DNA of 64,000 bases from Homalodisca vitripennis (GCF_021130785.1 NW_025777493.1:26809-90808); one strand, 5' to 3'; shown: positions 46,571-57,506, counted from the stretch's first letter. Notes: a model not told the origin generated them from the sequence alone. Made by a program: numbers and translations.

Positions 46571-46589
46571 TTCCTGTTAATAAGGTAGG

Positions 46590-47176
46590 AGTTTAAACCA
46601 TTTCAACAAGGAGCCATCTATGCCATAGGTTCTGAGTTTATAAATCAAGTGATCATGGCTGACACTATCAAAGGCTTTAGCGAAATCAATGTATGCACTG
46701 TCAACCTGTAGTCCGTCCCTAAATGCTGAGATGATGTAATCTTCGTATAGAATAAGGTTAGTTGAAGTGGACCTTCCAGGCAAAAAGCCATGTTGCTCCT
46801 TCGAAATTATACTTTTGAATGTAAAAGACAACTGGTCCAACACTAAGCTTTCGAATACCTTCCCAATAGCAGATTGGATTGCAATAGGACGGTAATTGCT
46901 TATGTTTTTAAGATCAGAGGACTTGTGGATAGGGACAATAAAGCTAGATTTCAACTTCTCCGGGAATATTCCCAGTTCAAGCAAACGGTTGAACAAGACT
47001 GTCAGCTGAGGAGCAAGTAAATCATGACAATATCTTAGAACACTAGATGGAATTTCATCAGGTCCAGGTCCTTTGTAAGGATCAAGAGACGCTAGCTTGG
47101 CGTTCACATCTTCTTGTCTGAGAACACAGGTAGAAATATGAAAAGGTGACTCAATGTTTAATGGCGAAGGTGGCAA
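46590..47176 (-). pseudogene. Element C: RT first half
   Basis: 47176-46590 reads without a stop: LASLDPYKGPGPDEIPSSVL, FPEKLKSSFIVPIHKSSDLK, NISNYRPIAIQSAIGKVFES, EQHGFLPGRSTSTNLILYED, then DSAYIDFAKAFDSVSHDHLI and GIDGSLLKWFKL, where element D begins. These are RT fingers and the first catalytic Asp. The next block, GVPQGS, is at 43500, consistent with one gene cut in two. About eight residues between WFK and VKFAGAL seem to be missing. Confidence 0.9.
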
Positions 47177-47364
47177 ATCAGAGGAAGAAAAGACAGAAGA
47201 AAAAAAGGCAGCAAACAGATTGCATACTGATTTAGGAGAAGATTCTTTTCTGCCTTCGTAAAATTATTCATCTACACTCTGAATATTTGTCTTCGTGTTA
47301 TTCACAAAAGCCCAGAAAGACTTAACATTGGTGGGAATTGCAGAATTGAATGTGGCCTATATAG

Positions 47365-47637
47365 TCAGAATAACACTTTTCTACTGAGGGCTTTGCATTG
47401 ATTTCTAACCTTGCAAAATTCATTATAATCATTGAGTCCAAGGCTACTTTTATAGATCTTATGAAGTATCTTCTTTTTAACCACAAGACGTCTCAGGTCA
47501 GCTGAAAAACCAACAAGGAAACCTCCGTCTACCAATAGTCTTTGAAGGGGTGGATTCAAGTACGACCCTGTGTATGCCATCAACATATTGGTCAAAGTAC
47601 TCATTAGGATTGTCAATATCAAAATAGGTGGTTCCAA
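47365..47637 (-). pseudogene. Element C: linker region
   Basis: 90 residues including DLRRLVVKKKILHKIYKSSL, then YNEFCKVRNQCKALSRKV, the 'L..LV..KK..H..YK.......Y..F...R...K' linker. The RT follows after a frameshift in the 47180-47365 interval. Confidence 0.75.
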
Positions 47638-47830
47638 TACTTATGCTAAGCTTCCTGAAGATATCAAGCAAGTTGCATCTACGAAAATCAGGGATGGTTG
47701 TCTCACCGGCATGATTACAATCAACTCTAAAATTGATAGTGGTACTAAGTGCCGGGTGGGCATTCTCAACTGGTAAAAGGGGATCCGGAAGATTGAGTGT
47801 TTATGAAGTTTCAGACATTACTGCCGGAGA

Positions 47831-48566
47831 CTGCGAAGAGACTTGCGCAGACAGTCCTGTAAGTCTTGGACTACTGCTACCTGCTTATAGCAACAGCATT
47901 CGAGAATGGACGTTAGCAGAACCCAAAAGCTGCAGAACTTCAGCCTTCAAGTTTACTTTCAACTTGAGACAGTTTAATCATATCTCTCCTTTCTCTGACG
48001 CTGTCCAGTTATTTCCCGCGTAGGCAGTGGAGCAGTATGCTGACGGGTTGCAAGATTCATACATTTATAGAAACCACAGTAACCCTTATATATGGAGGAG
48101 GTCTGTCAACGAAACACCCACCAATAAGGAAGGCTTCACTTTTATAAAGTGAGGTTGAAAGTTGGAAAATGAGGCTTTTCTTATTTTGGTCTCGGCATTT
48201 GCAATTGCTTCCGAACGTATTACAAGCATACGTTCATAAGCTCCCTGTTCATATTTTAAAGGTAAAATGAAGAAATTTGGAATTTTTCGCCCTGGTCCAA
48301 AGAACAAACTTATTTATTTTCGAGTCAAAAATTTCTATCGCCTCTGACAGGACGTAAGGTACTATAAACTTAATTGTTATACGTAATTATATTATTAGTC
48401 CTTTCTATTAACTTCTTAAAACCAGACTGTGACTCCAAATTGGTTAATTACAAATCTCTAATCTGTTTGATACTTTTAACTAAGTAGAGGATGAAGGAGA
48501 CAGACAATAGAAAAGTTTAATGACTCCTGCTTCTGATATGATGATAACAATAATCATAATGTGTTC
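47831..48566. other. Sequence without a recognised gene
   Basis: A minus-strand frame at 48086-48307 (EQGAYERMLVIRSEAIANAE) looks non-random but matches nothing I know. The rest is AT-rich with stops. Confidence 0.4.
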
Positions 48567-48789
48567 AAATTCAAATTCTATTTATTAAAGTCAACAATAT
48601 TTTGCAGTTGTGTTTCCTGCATCGGTAATATAACTTATTGTAATACAATAATTTATAATATAAGTTGAAATTTAAAACATTATTTTTAAACAATGATAAA
48701 TTAATTAAAAGATCAATCGTCAACATAAAAATTTTATTAATTTCGGCTAAAAAATAGTTTTATTGCTCTCAGCGATTTTGTCGAACTCA

Positions 48790-49310
48790 TTAAGGGAATA
48801 AAACGCATTCGACACTAAAAGATTTATTAATCGAGTTTTGAAACGATTCTTTGTTGCAAAATTGTTTGATGCATTCCGGGAGTCTGTTGATCACTTTAAC
48901 ACCAACCTGAGATGGAAGTTGTTCATAAGCCATCGTTCTGTGATACTGTATCTTCAAGACGTCTCTTCCCCTCGTATTATATCCATGGACGTCACTACCC
49001 TGTGTCAAATCGTAATGGTATCTACAGTACAGGGCCACCTCCAGGATATAGAGGCAGGACAAAGTAAGTAATTCCATATTCCTGGAGGCATCTCTACACG
49101 ACTCTCTGTAAACTGAAAATTTCCAATGATTCTGACTGCCTTCTTTTGTAGCCGAAAGGATCTTTCAAATTTGCATTTTGTGCAGCCACCCCACAATTTT
49201 ATTCCATAAAAATTTGTTTCGTATACTAGCCCGTAATCTGCTATTTTTATAATTTTTCAGTACAATATTTTGCTGGTTTCCTCAGCGCAAAGATGCTATT
49301 GAGAATTCAG
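48790..49310 (-). pseudogene. Non-LTR ORF2 C-terminal domain (TRGRD-type)
   Basis: 49196-49005 has MWGGCTKCKFERSFRLQKKA and VRIIGNFQFTESRVE. 49077-48790 has LTLSCLYILEVALYCRYHYD, GSDVHGYNTRGRDVLKIQYH and RTMAYEQLPSQVGVKVINRL. It has the same domain and order as 31388-30996. A frameshift lies at about 49070. Confidence 0.8.
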
Positions 49311-49685
49311 GAACATAGCACGTCGATGTAATAACTTCAATTCAGCCGTCTGTCGAGGTGCATTCTCAGGAATGTAGTAGAATCCTTTATAAGCTAATCG
49401 TTCACTACGACTACTGGTAAATTTTCATGTTCTAGGAACATAGCACGTCGATGTAATAACTTCAATTCAGCCGTCTGTCGAGGTGCATTCTCAGGAATGT
49501 AGTAGAATCCTTTATAAGCTAATCGTTCACTACGACTACTGGTAAATTTTCATGTTCTAGGAACATAGCACGTCGATGTAATAACTTCAATTCAGCCGTC
49601 TGTCGAGGTGCATTCTCAGGAATGTAGTAGAATCCTTCATAAGCTAATCGTTTACTACAACTACTGGTAAATTTTCATGTTCTTG
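49311..49685 (-). repeat. 125-bp triplication within the retroelement coding sequence
   Basis: GAACATAGCACGTCGATGTA begins at 49311, 49436 and 49561. Units are nearly identical (one or two changes in the third). On the minus strand a unit reads STTFLRMHLDRRLN, stop, SYYIDVLCS, i.e. the RT thumb motif 'FLG.HLD..L.W..HID.LC'. 125 is not a multiple of three, so the triplication breaks the frame. Confidence 0.95.
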
Positions 49686-50190
49686 CCGTCGTAAGTTGAA
49701 ATTAATAAAGTTTGTTTTTGATTGTTTATTGCGAGGTTTCTTCAACAAAGAATGGAATACATGAATTAATTTCCATATAAATGTCAATTTCAAAGTTATT
49801 TTTAGGGAGTGTCTACAGCTAGCTCGGCCAGCCCTCTCGTGAGGTTCATGGTCCACATTATTCAGAGCCTCCGCTATCAATTTGGCTAGGTGTCATTTGC
49901 CTTTCATCGTTAAATGCAAGCCGTGTCCTGTGAAGTACCTCCGGCTTATTAAAGCCAAGGACCTGGATGTTGTGCTTGACAGCCAGTTCTTCAATATGGG
50001 CATTCACGAGCATGACTTCTTCGTTGATGGTATGGTTCATGGGCAGATCGTAGCGGTGTGGAAGTGAAGCGACAATCAATCTGCATTCCCAGGGCTTAGA
50101 TACAATCCGATACTCCAGGTGGCAATATATATTGCGCTGTTCTCCGGCTGCGCAATGGTTTACTGAAAAATTTAATTCGGCTATTGCCAT
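49644..50190 (-). pseudogene. SGNH/GDSL-hydrolase-like ORF1 fused to RT thumb sequence
   Basis: 50190-49858 includes RLIVASLPHRYDLPMNHTIN and EVMLVNAHIEELAVKHNIQV, matching the SGNH/esterase-like domain found in ORF1 of some insect CR1-like elements. One frame over, near 49910, HGLHLTMKG supplies the catalytic-His block. The frame 49880-49644 starts in this domain (IAEALNNVDHEPHERAGRAS) and ends in RT thumb sequence (NKQSKTNFINFNLRRQ), so the missing endonuclease and palm were deleted. Its role in the elements is uncertain. Confidence 0.65.
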
Positions 50191-50204
50191 TTATACTAAC
50201 TTAA

Positions 50205-50325
50205 TTAAATGTAAATACAAGACGTTTGACAGGTATTTGGTCTTCCGATCATATGTTAGTTTGGTTATTTAAATCCACATGTGAAAGATAAGGCCAAATA
50301 CAAAATAATTGAATTATATATATAT
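50205..50325 (+). repeat. Dispersed repeat, copy 3 (no tRNA-like core), inverted
   Basis: TTGACAGGTATTTGGTCTTC, CGATCATATGTTAGTTTGGT and CAAATACAAAATAATTGAAT are the reverse complement of the shared flank of the two copies at 11.4-11.9 kb. The tRNA-like part that should follow is replaced by (TA)n. Confidence 0.7.
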
Positions 50326-50336
50326 AAGTAGATATG

Positions 50337-50600
50337 AATATGGCGGTTCTGGCGCACTTTTGGGACAGACAGAAAATCAAGGGAAAATACTGTTTAAAGG
50401 ACAATAAACGAATCTGTAAAATCAAACAGTATGGCGGTTCTAGCTCACTTTTGGGACAGACAGAAAATCAAGGGAAAATACTGTTTTAAAGGACAATAAA
50501 CGAATCTGTAAAATCAAACAGTATGGCGGTTCTGGACCACTTTTGGGACAGCCCAAAAATCAATACAAATACTGTTCAATACACCATAAATATGTAAAAA
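50337..50600. repeat. 91-bp tandem repeat, three units, at the left edge of the Polinton-like element
   Basis: TATGGCGGTTCTGG starts at about 50339, 50430 and 50522. Units carry CACTTTTGGGACAGACAGAA and AAACGAATCTGTAAAATCAA; the third is diverged. The location suggests they are subrepeats of a terminal inverted repeat, but the other end is not in the window. Confidence 0.8.
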
Positions 50601-50912
50601 CAATTCACAATACAATTTACTTAAATAAACTATGGTAAACTGTATTCAAGCAATTTTTCATGACAGTATGACAACATAAATTGTGGAATTTATAATACTC
50701 GAATGTTGAATTTAGAATATGTTGGCATTACCGTTGAGCGAGAAATGTTGGTAGCACTGCGCGGCACACAGGAGAACTTAGTTAAAAGATTTTTCTATAA
50801 TAAATAGAACAATCTGAAAACATTTGACCAGAAATTGTGCTGATTTGTGTCAAGTTGTCACAAAAATCACCACTTCTCAAAATTTTAGTTTACAAATTTT
50901 TGCTCTTTAAAT

Positions 50913-53900
50913 ATGGAGCGGAAAAAGATAGAGTGCCCATACTGCAAAAAAGACATTTTTGAACATCACTATACTCGTCATTACAATTCGAAAAATCATT
51001 TGAAGAACAAAGATATTTATGAAAAAGAACTAAATTATTTGAGGACTTGGGCTAAAGAGAATCAAATCGATGGTCACGAAAAGATGTACAATATAGAAAA
51101 ATTGCGTGAATTAAAGAAAAGCTTTAAGGAAGATAAAAAAGATCTCAATCTATTTAATGATGAGAAAATTCAATCAATCGCTGAAAAATTGTCCTTAGAA
51201 AACAAACGATAAAACTAAGTCTGAAATGATCGAAGAAATTGATAAAACTCTTAACGAAAAACCCTGAAAATATCATAGATGTAGAAGTTTTATCCTCAAT
51301 ACACGGTCTTTTCAAGCAATACATTTTAACGAATTTAAACGATAAGTTCATGTCAATTTACAAATATCTATCAATTATGAGGCCAGAGATTAAAAGTTTA
51401 ATAGAAAAATTTCAAGAAACCGTTAAAAATATGAAAGGTTATTTATCTTTAGAATGCGAATACGAACGAACTTTAGTGAACGGTGAAACACAAACGTGTC
51501 CAATGTATTTTACTATAAAAGCGGATGAAATCTTCGATGTGAACGACTTTATTACTAAGCAATTTAATAAATTAACACATCGAGAACAAATGAATCATCC
51601 AAATAAAGGTTCTGGATGGACATTAAAAACGCTGCAAACAACTAGTTTTGAGCCTTAACAAACACGAAATGATGAACGCAGGATCATATATCGATTTGCC
51701 AAAGAAAATCAAAGATAAAAAAGCTTGTATAAAATATCAAAAATAAAGATGATTATTGCTTTATTTATTCTATCCGATGTGCTATTGAAAAACCCGAAAG
51801 AGACTGCGAAAGATCAAAACAATATGAAAAATTTGTAAATGACGAGATATTTTCAGGTTTCGAGTATCCAATGTCCTTAAAAGATATACAATTATTTGAG
51901 AAACGAAGTTTACAATTCCAAGTACAAATATCCAAAAATGTCTATCAATGTCTACAGTTTTGATGAAAGTATTAAGGTTGTTTCCGTTACAAATTTCTGA
52001 AAAATATGATGCAGAATTAAATATTGATCTACTGTATGTAAAACAAGAAGACAAATCCCATTTTGTTTTGATAACTGATTTAAATAGATTAGTGAGTTCT
52101 CAGTTATCTAAAACACGAACATAAAAAATTGCTATGTAGAAGATGTTTTAAGCCATTTCTACAAATCTGGAGATTTAGCAGATCATTTAGAAATTTGCAA
52201 GCAACATGAAGTATGCAAACCTATTATGCCATTTCCAGGTCAAACAACTAAATTTACTAATTATCAAAAGAAGTTTAGCCATCCATACGTTATTTATATG
52301 GATTTTGAGAGCATATTAGAAAAAATTCCGACATGCAAGAAACAATCCACAAAGATCGACTACAACCAAGATTCAGAAGCACATTCCTTATGGTTTTACT
52401 CTATATTTAGTGTCAAATGTGACCAATCGTATGTACAAGCCGATATGTTATCGAGCAAAAAATGAAGAAGAGTTGCCGAACGTTTCCTAACAAAATTGTT
52501 TGAAGAGCTCAATAAATTATCGAAGTACATAGCTAAAAAATATAATTCAAAGAACATGAAGCCCATGAAATTGACTGACGAAAGAAGAAATTTCGTATCA
52601 AAATTCAAATCTTTGCCACATTTGTGAAGAAATATCGTATCAAGACACTGAAAAAACTTTAGGGTTTTTACCAGATAATTGGAGTTCTGCTTATGATGCA
52701 TTCAAAAAAATGCAGAGATCACTGTCATTTGACTGGAAAATTTCGAGGTGCAGCTCATAGAATTTGTAATCTGAATTTGAAATTTCCTCAGAATATTCCC
52801 GTTTTCTGTCACAATATGTCTAATTACGATACGCATTTGTACATAAAAGAATTGGCAAAACAATACGGTAATGTTGATTTGATTGCAAACACCGATGAAC
52901 GATATATAAATTACTCTGTAAATTCTGGATACGGGTATGAGTTTGATGGTGACAAACCTAGAAAGTTCATAAAATTCTCTTTCGTAGACACGTTTAGATT
53001 CATGGCGTCATCTATCGAAAAAATTAGCGAAAAATTTAAAGAAAGAAGACTTCAAACATACAAATCATTTTATACAGGATGGAAGAATATTGAATGAAAT
53101 TATAGAAAGACAGCCAAATGACGAAGAAGAGATTTTTAAAATATTGTCAGGAAAAGGAATATTTCCCTATGAATTTATCGATAGTATTGAAAAACTTGAT
53201 TACAAAGAAGAGCTGAAAATTCAAGATTTCTATTCACTCTTGACAGATGAGAGCATATCTGAGAAAGATTATCAACACTACTTAAATGTTTGGAAACAAA
53301 TTAAAAGAGAAAAATCTGGGAAATTATTCTGATTTGTACAACATTCAAGATGTTTTATTGCTCGCTGATATCTTTGAAAATTTTAGGAATATTTGTTTGA
53401 ATTGCTATAAGCTTGATCCAGCACACTATCTAACAGCTCCCAGTCTCGCATGGGACGCAATGTTAAAATTAACGAAAATTGAGCTTCAGCTAATTAACGA
53501 TTATAACATGTATTTAATGATTGAAAAAGGTATTCGCGGAGGCATTTCTCAATGTATTAAACGATATGTTAAAGCAAATAACAAATATTTGAAAGATTTC
53601 GATAAGACAAAACCAGAAAGCTATCTGTTGTACGTCGATGCAAACAACCTTTATGGGTATGGGCTTATGCAAAATTTACCATATAACGATATCAAGTGGA
53701 TGGATCCTAAAACGTATACAACAGCAGAATGGCAAGAAAACAATTTTGGAACTCACTGGCGACGAAGATTATGGCTATATTCTCGAAGTCGATCTTGGAT
53801 ATCCAACAAATTTACACGAACATCACAAGGATTTACCTCTTGCTCCAGAACATTTTAAAAACAAACTTTGCACAACTCTACTGGATAAAACTGAATACGT

Positions 53901-54874
53901 TGTTCATTCGAGAAATTTGAAGTTCTATTTGGAACAAGGTATGATTTTGAAACATGTGAATAGAGGTTATTGCATTCGATCAGAAGCCTTTTATGAAAGA
54001 ATACATTGATTTTAACACAAACATGAGAACCAAAGCTACAAGCGACTTTGAAAAGGACTTTTATAAGCTGATGAAACAACTCAGTTTTTGGAAAAATCTA
54101 TGGAAAATGTGAGAAACAGATGTGATATTAAGCTTGGAAATGAAGAATTTTCAATGAAACAAGCTAAGAAAAACAAATTTCAAATGCTTTAACATCTTTG
54201 ACGACAACTGTATAGCGAGGTCACATGTACAAACAAAAGGTTAAATTTAACAAACCGATTTACATAGGATTTTCAGTTCTCGACCTCTCAAAATTGCTAA
54301 TGTACGAGTTTTATTACAACAAATTAAAGAAGTTTGATCCAGATTTGAATCTGTGTTACATGGATACAGACAGTTATTTCCTAGAATTGAAACGAGATCC
54401 TTTTAAAATTATTAAAGAAAATATAGATGACTTTGATACAAGTGATTATCCAAAAGATCACGAATGTTTCACTACTAAAAATAAGAAGGTAATAGGGAAA
54501 ATTCAAAGATGAGTTAAATAGCGAAGTTTTAGAAGAATTTTGTGGTTTAAGGTCTAAGATGTACTCGTACAAATATCTAGATAAAAACCCAGTTAGGTGT
54601 AAAGGAATTAAGAGAAGCGTTGTAAATAAAACAATAAATATCGAAAACTTGAAGAGATGTTTGTTCGAAGATAAAGAAGAATTTAGGGAGATGACAGTCA
54701 TCAAAAGTTATAAACATGAGTTGTACACTGTTACCATAAACAAGCTGGCACTGAACGCTAAAGATGATAAGAGAATTGTCCTAGAAAATAAGATCGATTA
54801 CAGTACCGTATGGCTATAAAAATGAAGCAAAATCTGATATATTAGACGAATTAAATAAACTTGGAAACTTTTGA
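50913..54874 (+). pseudogene. Protein-primed-type family B DNA polymerase (Polinton pPolB), broken
   Basis: Start at an ATG preceded by CTCTTTAAAT. Order: a C2H2-type finger (CPYCKKDIFEHHYTRHYNSK), an N-terminal domain (GSGWTLKTL, then SYIDLPKKIKDKKACI), the 3'-5' exonuclease with YMDFES (52297), HNMSNYDTHL (52815) and YNIQDVLLLADIF (53340), then polymerase motif A, YVDANNLYGYGLMQNLP (53630), and motif C, CYMDTDS (54355). A DHCHLTGKFRGAAHRICN zinc-binding block lies at 52711. The exonuclease and polymerase acidic residues seen are kept, but there are at least eight frameshifts or stops between 51.2 and 54.8 kb. The last frame ends VPYGYKNE...LGNF at 54874. It would replicate the element from a terminal protein. 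Confidence 0.9.
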
Positions 54875-54881
54875 TATGTAA

Positions 54882-55903
54882 ATGGAAGATGATTTTAATT
54901 CACTGTCACAAGTGTAAAAAGAAAACGAAAAATATAGATTCAAAAATCGTTCAAACTCAAAATGGATTGTATAGAATTGCTGCAAAATGTTCAAAATGTA
55001 AGACAAACAAGAGTAAGTTTATAAAGAATCCAAATCCAAAACCTGTTAAGCAAGAATTGAAGACTAAAGATGAGATAGAGATTGAAGCTCGAGAAATTCA
55101 TGCACCAGTACGAAAAAAGTTTAAAAAGAGAAAAATTATAACATTAGGAATTGACGATTTATGGGCAGCAGATTTAGTTATAATGTCTAACTATTCAGAT
55201 CAAAATGATGGATTCAAGTATATGTTAAATGTTATTGATACTTTCTCAAAATATGCTTGGTCAAGAGCTATCAAAAGAAAAAACGGCAAGGATATTTCAA
55301 AAGCTTTCGAAGATATAGTAAAAGATGCCATAAGGATCAATCACAAACCTCCTAACCTACTTCATACAGATAAGGGTTTAGAGTTTAAAAATAAAGAATT
55401 TAACGATGTTTTGAGGAAATACAACATTAAGATTTATCATACTGAAAACGAAGAGAAATCAAGTATTGTAGAGAGATATAACAGAACTCAAAATGAAAGA
55501 ATGAAGGTTCTTTTTGAGATTAATAAAAACTTTAAATGGATCGATATTCTTCAAGAAATCGTAAAGAAATATAACGATAATGTTCATAGCACAATCAAAA
55601 TGAAGCCTAAAGGACGTAGATAAAGATGCAGAAAAAGAGTTATTAGAGTCGGTTTTCAAGTATGTTCCACCAGAAATTCACACGAAAACTAAATTTAAAG
55701 TCAATGATCATGTAAGAATTGTTAGTAAAAAACAAACATTTTCGAACAAATATAAGAACAATTGGTCAAGAGAAATCTTTGTGATTTATCAAATTAATAA
55801 CACAGATCCTGTAACTTATAGTATAAAAGATTTAAATAATGAAGAAATAACCGGAAAGTTTTATGAATATGAATTGAGAAAGTCAAAGATTTTTTCTATA
55901 TAA
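54882..55903 (+). pseudogene. Retroviral-type (rve) integrase of the Polinton
   Basis: The likely start is the ATG of GTAAATGG at 54882, in a different frame from the body, so a frameshift lies in the first 12 codons. A zinc-binding segment (CHKCKKKTKN and CSKCKTNKSKF) comes first, then the catalytic core with LWAADLVIMSN (first D), LLHTDKGLEF (second D) and KSSIVERYNRTQN (E). After a frameshift at about 55615, a chromo/SH3-like tail (FKVNDHVRIVS, YSIKDLNNEEITGKFYEYEL) ends at a TAA that is part of TATAAATG of the next gene. It joins element ends to host DNA. Confidence 0.9.
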
Positions 55904-55906
55904 ATG
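55892..55906 (+). promoter_or_regulatory. Start-codon-overlapping promoter-like motif, best example
   Basis: TTTTTCTATATAAATGG runs into the ATG of the zinc-ribbon gene and also supplies the integrase stop codon. Similar T-rich then TA(A/T)TAAATGG sequences precede the genes at 56326, 58762, 59782, 61147 and 63303 and, on the minus strand, 57455 and 57761. Variants are at 54882, 50913 and 62045. Compare late promoters of poxviruses (TAAATG). Confidence 0.6.
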
Positions 55907-56288
55907 GAGGCCCAAAAGAAATGTTCAATGTGCAAAGAATTAAAAGGTTTTGAAGAATTTTATAAAGATAAGAGTAGAAAAGATGGAATTATTTATAATT
56001 GTAAAGATTGTTATAGGAAGTATCATAAAGAAGCTGTATGATAAAATAGAAAAATTAACTTTGGAAGAGAAAGAATGTCTTAAATGTAAAGAAACTAAAA
56101 AAATTTCAGAGTTTAATAGTGATCACTATAGTAGAGATAAGAAAGACTCATATTGTAAAGATTGTGTAAAGAAGAATCACCATAGATTATATTATGAAGA
56201 TACTCAATGTGAATGTGGAAGAACTATAAAATGGTTAAATAATTATCAAAAACATTTACAAACAAAATATCATAATTCAAGAGTTTAA
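55904..56288 (+). pseudogene. Zinc-ribbon protein, copy 1
   Basis: Start ATG at 55904, inside TATAAATGG, directly after the integrase stop. CSMCKELKGFEEFYKDKSRK and YNCKDCYRKYHKE form one CxxC...CxxC ribbon. After a frameshift at about 56040, ECLKCKETKKISEFNSDHYS and YCKDCVKKNHH form a second. The end, QCECGRTIKWLNNYQKHLQT plus KYHNSRV, resembles a C2H2 finger. Similar CxxC...S.DG..Y.CK.C domains are found in HNH-type endonucleases and viral zinc-binding proteins; no HNH motif is seen. Nucleic-acid binding is a guess. Confidence 0.7.
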
Positions 56289-56325
56289 AACATTTTCATC
56301 GTGTAATAATTTGTTCTATATATAA

Positions 56326-56656
56326 ATGTGGAGTCCCTCAAAAGAAATGTACAAAGTGTCAAGAAGAGAATAGAAAAGACTGTTATTGTAAGGAATTATA
56401 TGATAAAATGAACAAATTAACTTTAGAAGAGAAAAAGTGTTACTTTTGTAAAAGAAATTAAAAATATTTCTGAATTTAATAAACTGGCAGTATAGTAAAG
56501 ATAGAAAAGATGCTTTTTGCAAAGATTGTGCTAAAAAAAATTTTCAGCGAAAGTTATAAAAACGAAATGCCTTGTGAATATGAAAAAAAAATTCTACGAT
56601 GGTTACCTAGTTATGCTAAACATTTACAAACAAAATATCATAATTCGAGAGTTTAA
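56326..56656 (+). pseudogene. Zinc-ribbon protein, copy 2, tandem duplicate
   Basis: It starts like copy 1 (TATATATAAATGTGG) and ends with the same KHLQTKYHNSRV, but is more decayed. The first CxxC (AAATGTACAAAGTGTC) is out of frame with the start and there are at least three frameshifts. After the stop both copies continue with ACATTTTCATCGTGTAAT, so the duplicated block included the 3' end of the converging BRO-like gene. Its last 41 bases overlap that gene tail to tail. Confidence 0.7.
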
Positions 56657-57455
56657 CATTTTCATCGTGTAATTTAGATATTCTATAAATCAGTCGAGAT
56701 TCTGCCATATTTGTAGTAAAATGATTTGCGTTGTATAAAATATTCAAAGATTCTTTCATTTGGTTGTAGAGATTTATACTATTTGGATCTCCATGTCTTA
56801 ATAAAATTTCCATTTCTGGGTAATCAATTTCAAGTTCTTTCAATCTTTTCGGTATTTCTCTCTTTTGAGCTCTGATAATGTAATAAGGCCATTCCCACAT
56901 GTGATTCTTCTTAATTAACACAAAAACATGGTGTTTTTTCTTATCAAAATCTTTACAAACAAGATCTGGTTTCATTAAGTCAATTTTTACAACTTTGTTT
57001 TGCAATTATTTCCGTTTTGATTTCATCTTTAATTTGCAAGTGCTTAACTTTGTCCTCTAAATATTTAATCTTGTTTTCAAGTTTGTACACACCAAATTTA
57101 CGAATGCTTGGTAAAAACATCTCTCGTAACCCATTGTTGAAAGCTTTTTGCTTCTTATTTTTATGAGATCTTAAAAATTAACGAATAAAGTCCTGATTCA
57201 TTAATAAAAATAGTATCTTTGTGAATATTTGCGAGGTGGCCCTCGAGGGCTACCTTATCTTTTAGATAAAAGTATTGAGATTTGTCACCTTCATCGACAT
57301 TTATTTCTAATCGCTTTTTCTGTATTGTTATATTCCAATATTTCTGCAACATCTTTAGCCTTAAACCAAAATTCATTATTTTCGTCAACAATTGTTAAAA
57401 TTTCTTTATTATTGAATTTTAGTTGATTATTTCTTAGATCTATGACTGACTCCAT
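56616..57455 (-). pseudogene. BRO-like protein with BRO-N and DUF3627-type C-terminus
   Basis: Minus-strand start ATG at 57455 in CTATCTAAATGG, beginning MESV like its neighbour. The BRO-N part has EFWFKAKDVAEIL, the stretch NVDEGDKSQYFYLKDK and TIFINESGLYSLI. The C-terminal frame 57005-56616 has YYIIRAQKREIPKRLKELEI and GDPNSINLYNQMKESLNILY, the pattern of the DUF3627-type end of BRO/KilA proteins of insect DNA viruses. Length, about 280 codons, fits a BRO protein. Three frameshifts break it. BRO proteins bind nucleic acids. Confidence 0.8.
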
Positions 57456-57506
57456 TTAGATAGAAAAAATTTAACAAGCAATTTTTATTTTGAGAGACCT
57501 GGTTCA

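Larger units (their letters stand above)
43559..46589 (-). mobile_element. Younger non-LTR element D inserted into element C
   Basis: A full endonuclease-RT-C-terminal series runs from 46570 down to 43930, then a 3' UTR and a (TTTA)n tail at 43562-43612. It sits within the RT gene of element C, between two copies of AGTTTAAA (43551-43558 and 46590-46597). That 8-bp direct repeat is the likely target-site duplication. 5'-truncated at the start of the endonuclease. Confidence 0.85.
46590..47830 (-). mobile_element. Older non-LTR element C, 5' part
   Basis: This is the rest of element C, joined to 43558 once element D is removed. It holds the end of the endonuclease (PVENAHPALSTTINF near 47790-47730), the linker and the first half of the RT. 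It is truncated at about 47830. Confidence 0.75.
48567..50190 (-). mobile_element. Rearranged non-LTR element: SGNH-type ORF1 joined to an RT C-terminal domain
   Basis: Minus-strand order: SGNH-hydrolase-like ORF (50190 to about 49830), RT thumb/C-terminal start (about 49760), a 125-bp triplication (49685-49311), C-terminal domain (49270-48790), and a TTTGAATTTGAA-type tail at about 48567-48580. Endonuclease and RT palm are missing. Its C-terminal domain and TTTGA-like tail resemble those of the 30.76-32.85 kb element. Confidence 0.75.

Noticed and set aside
48086..48307. 73-residue minus-strand frame
   Set aside because: No motif and no neighbours to support it; could be chance or part of an unknown repeat.
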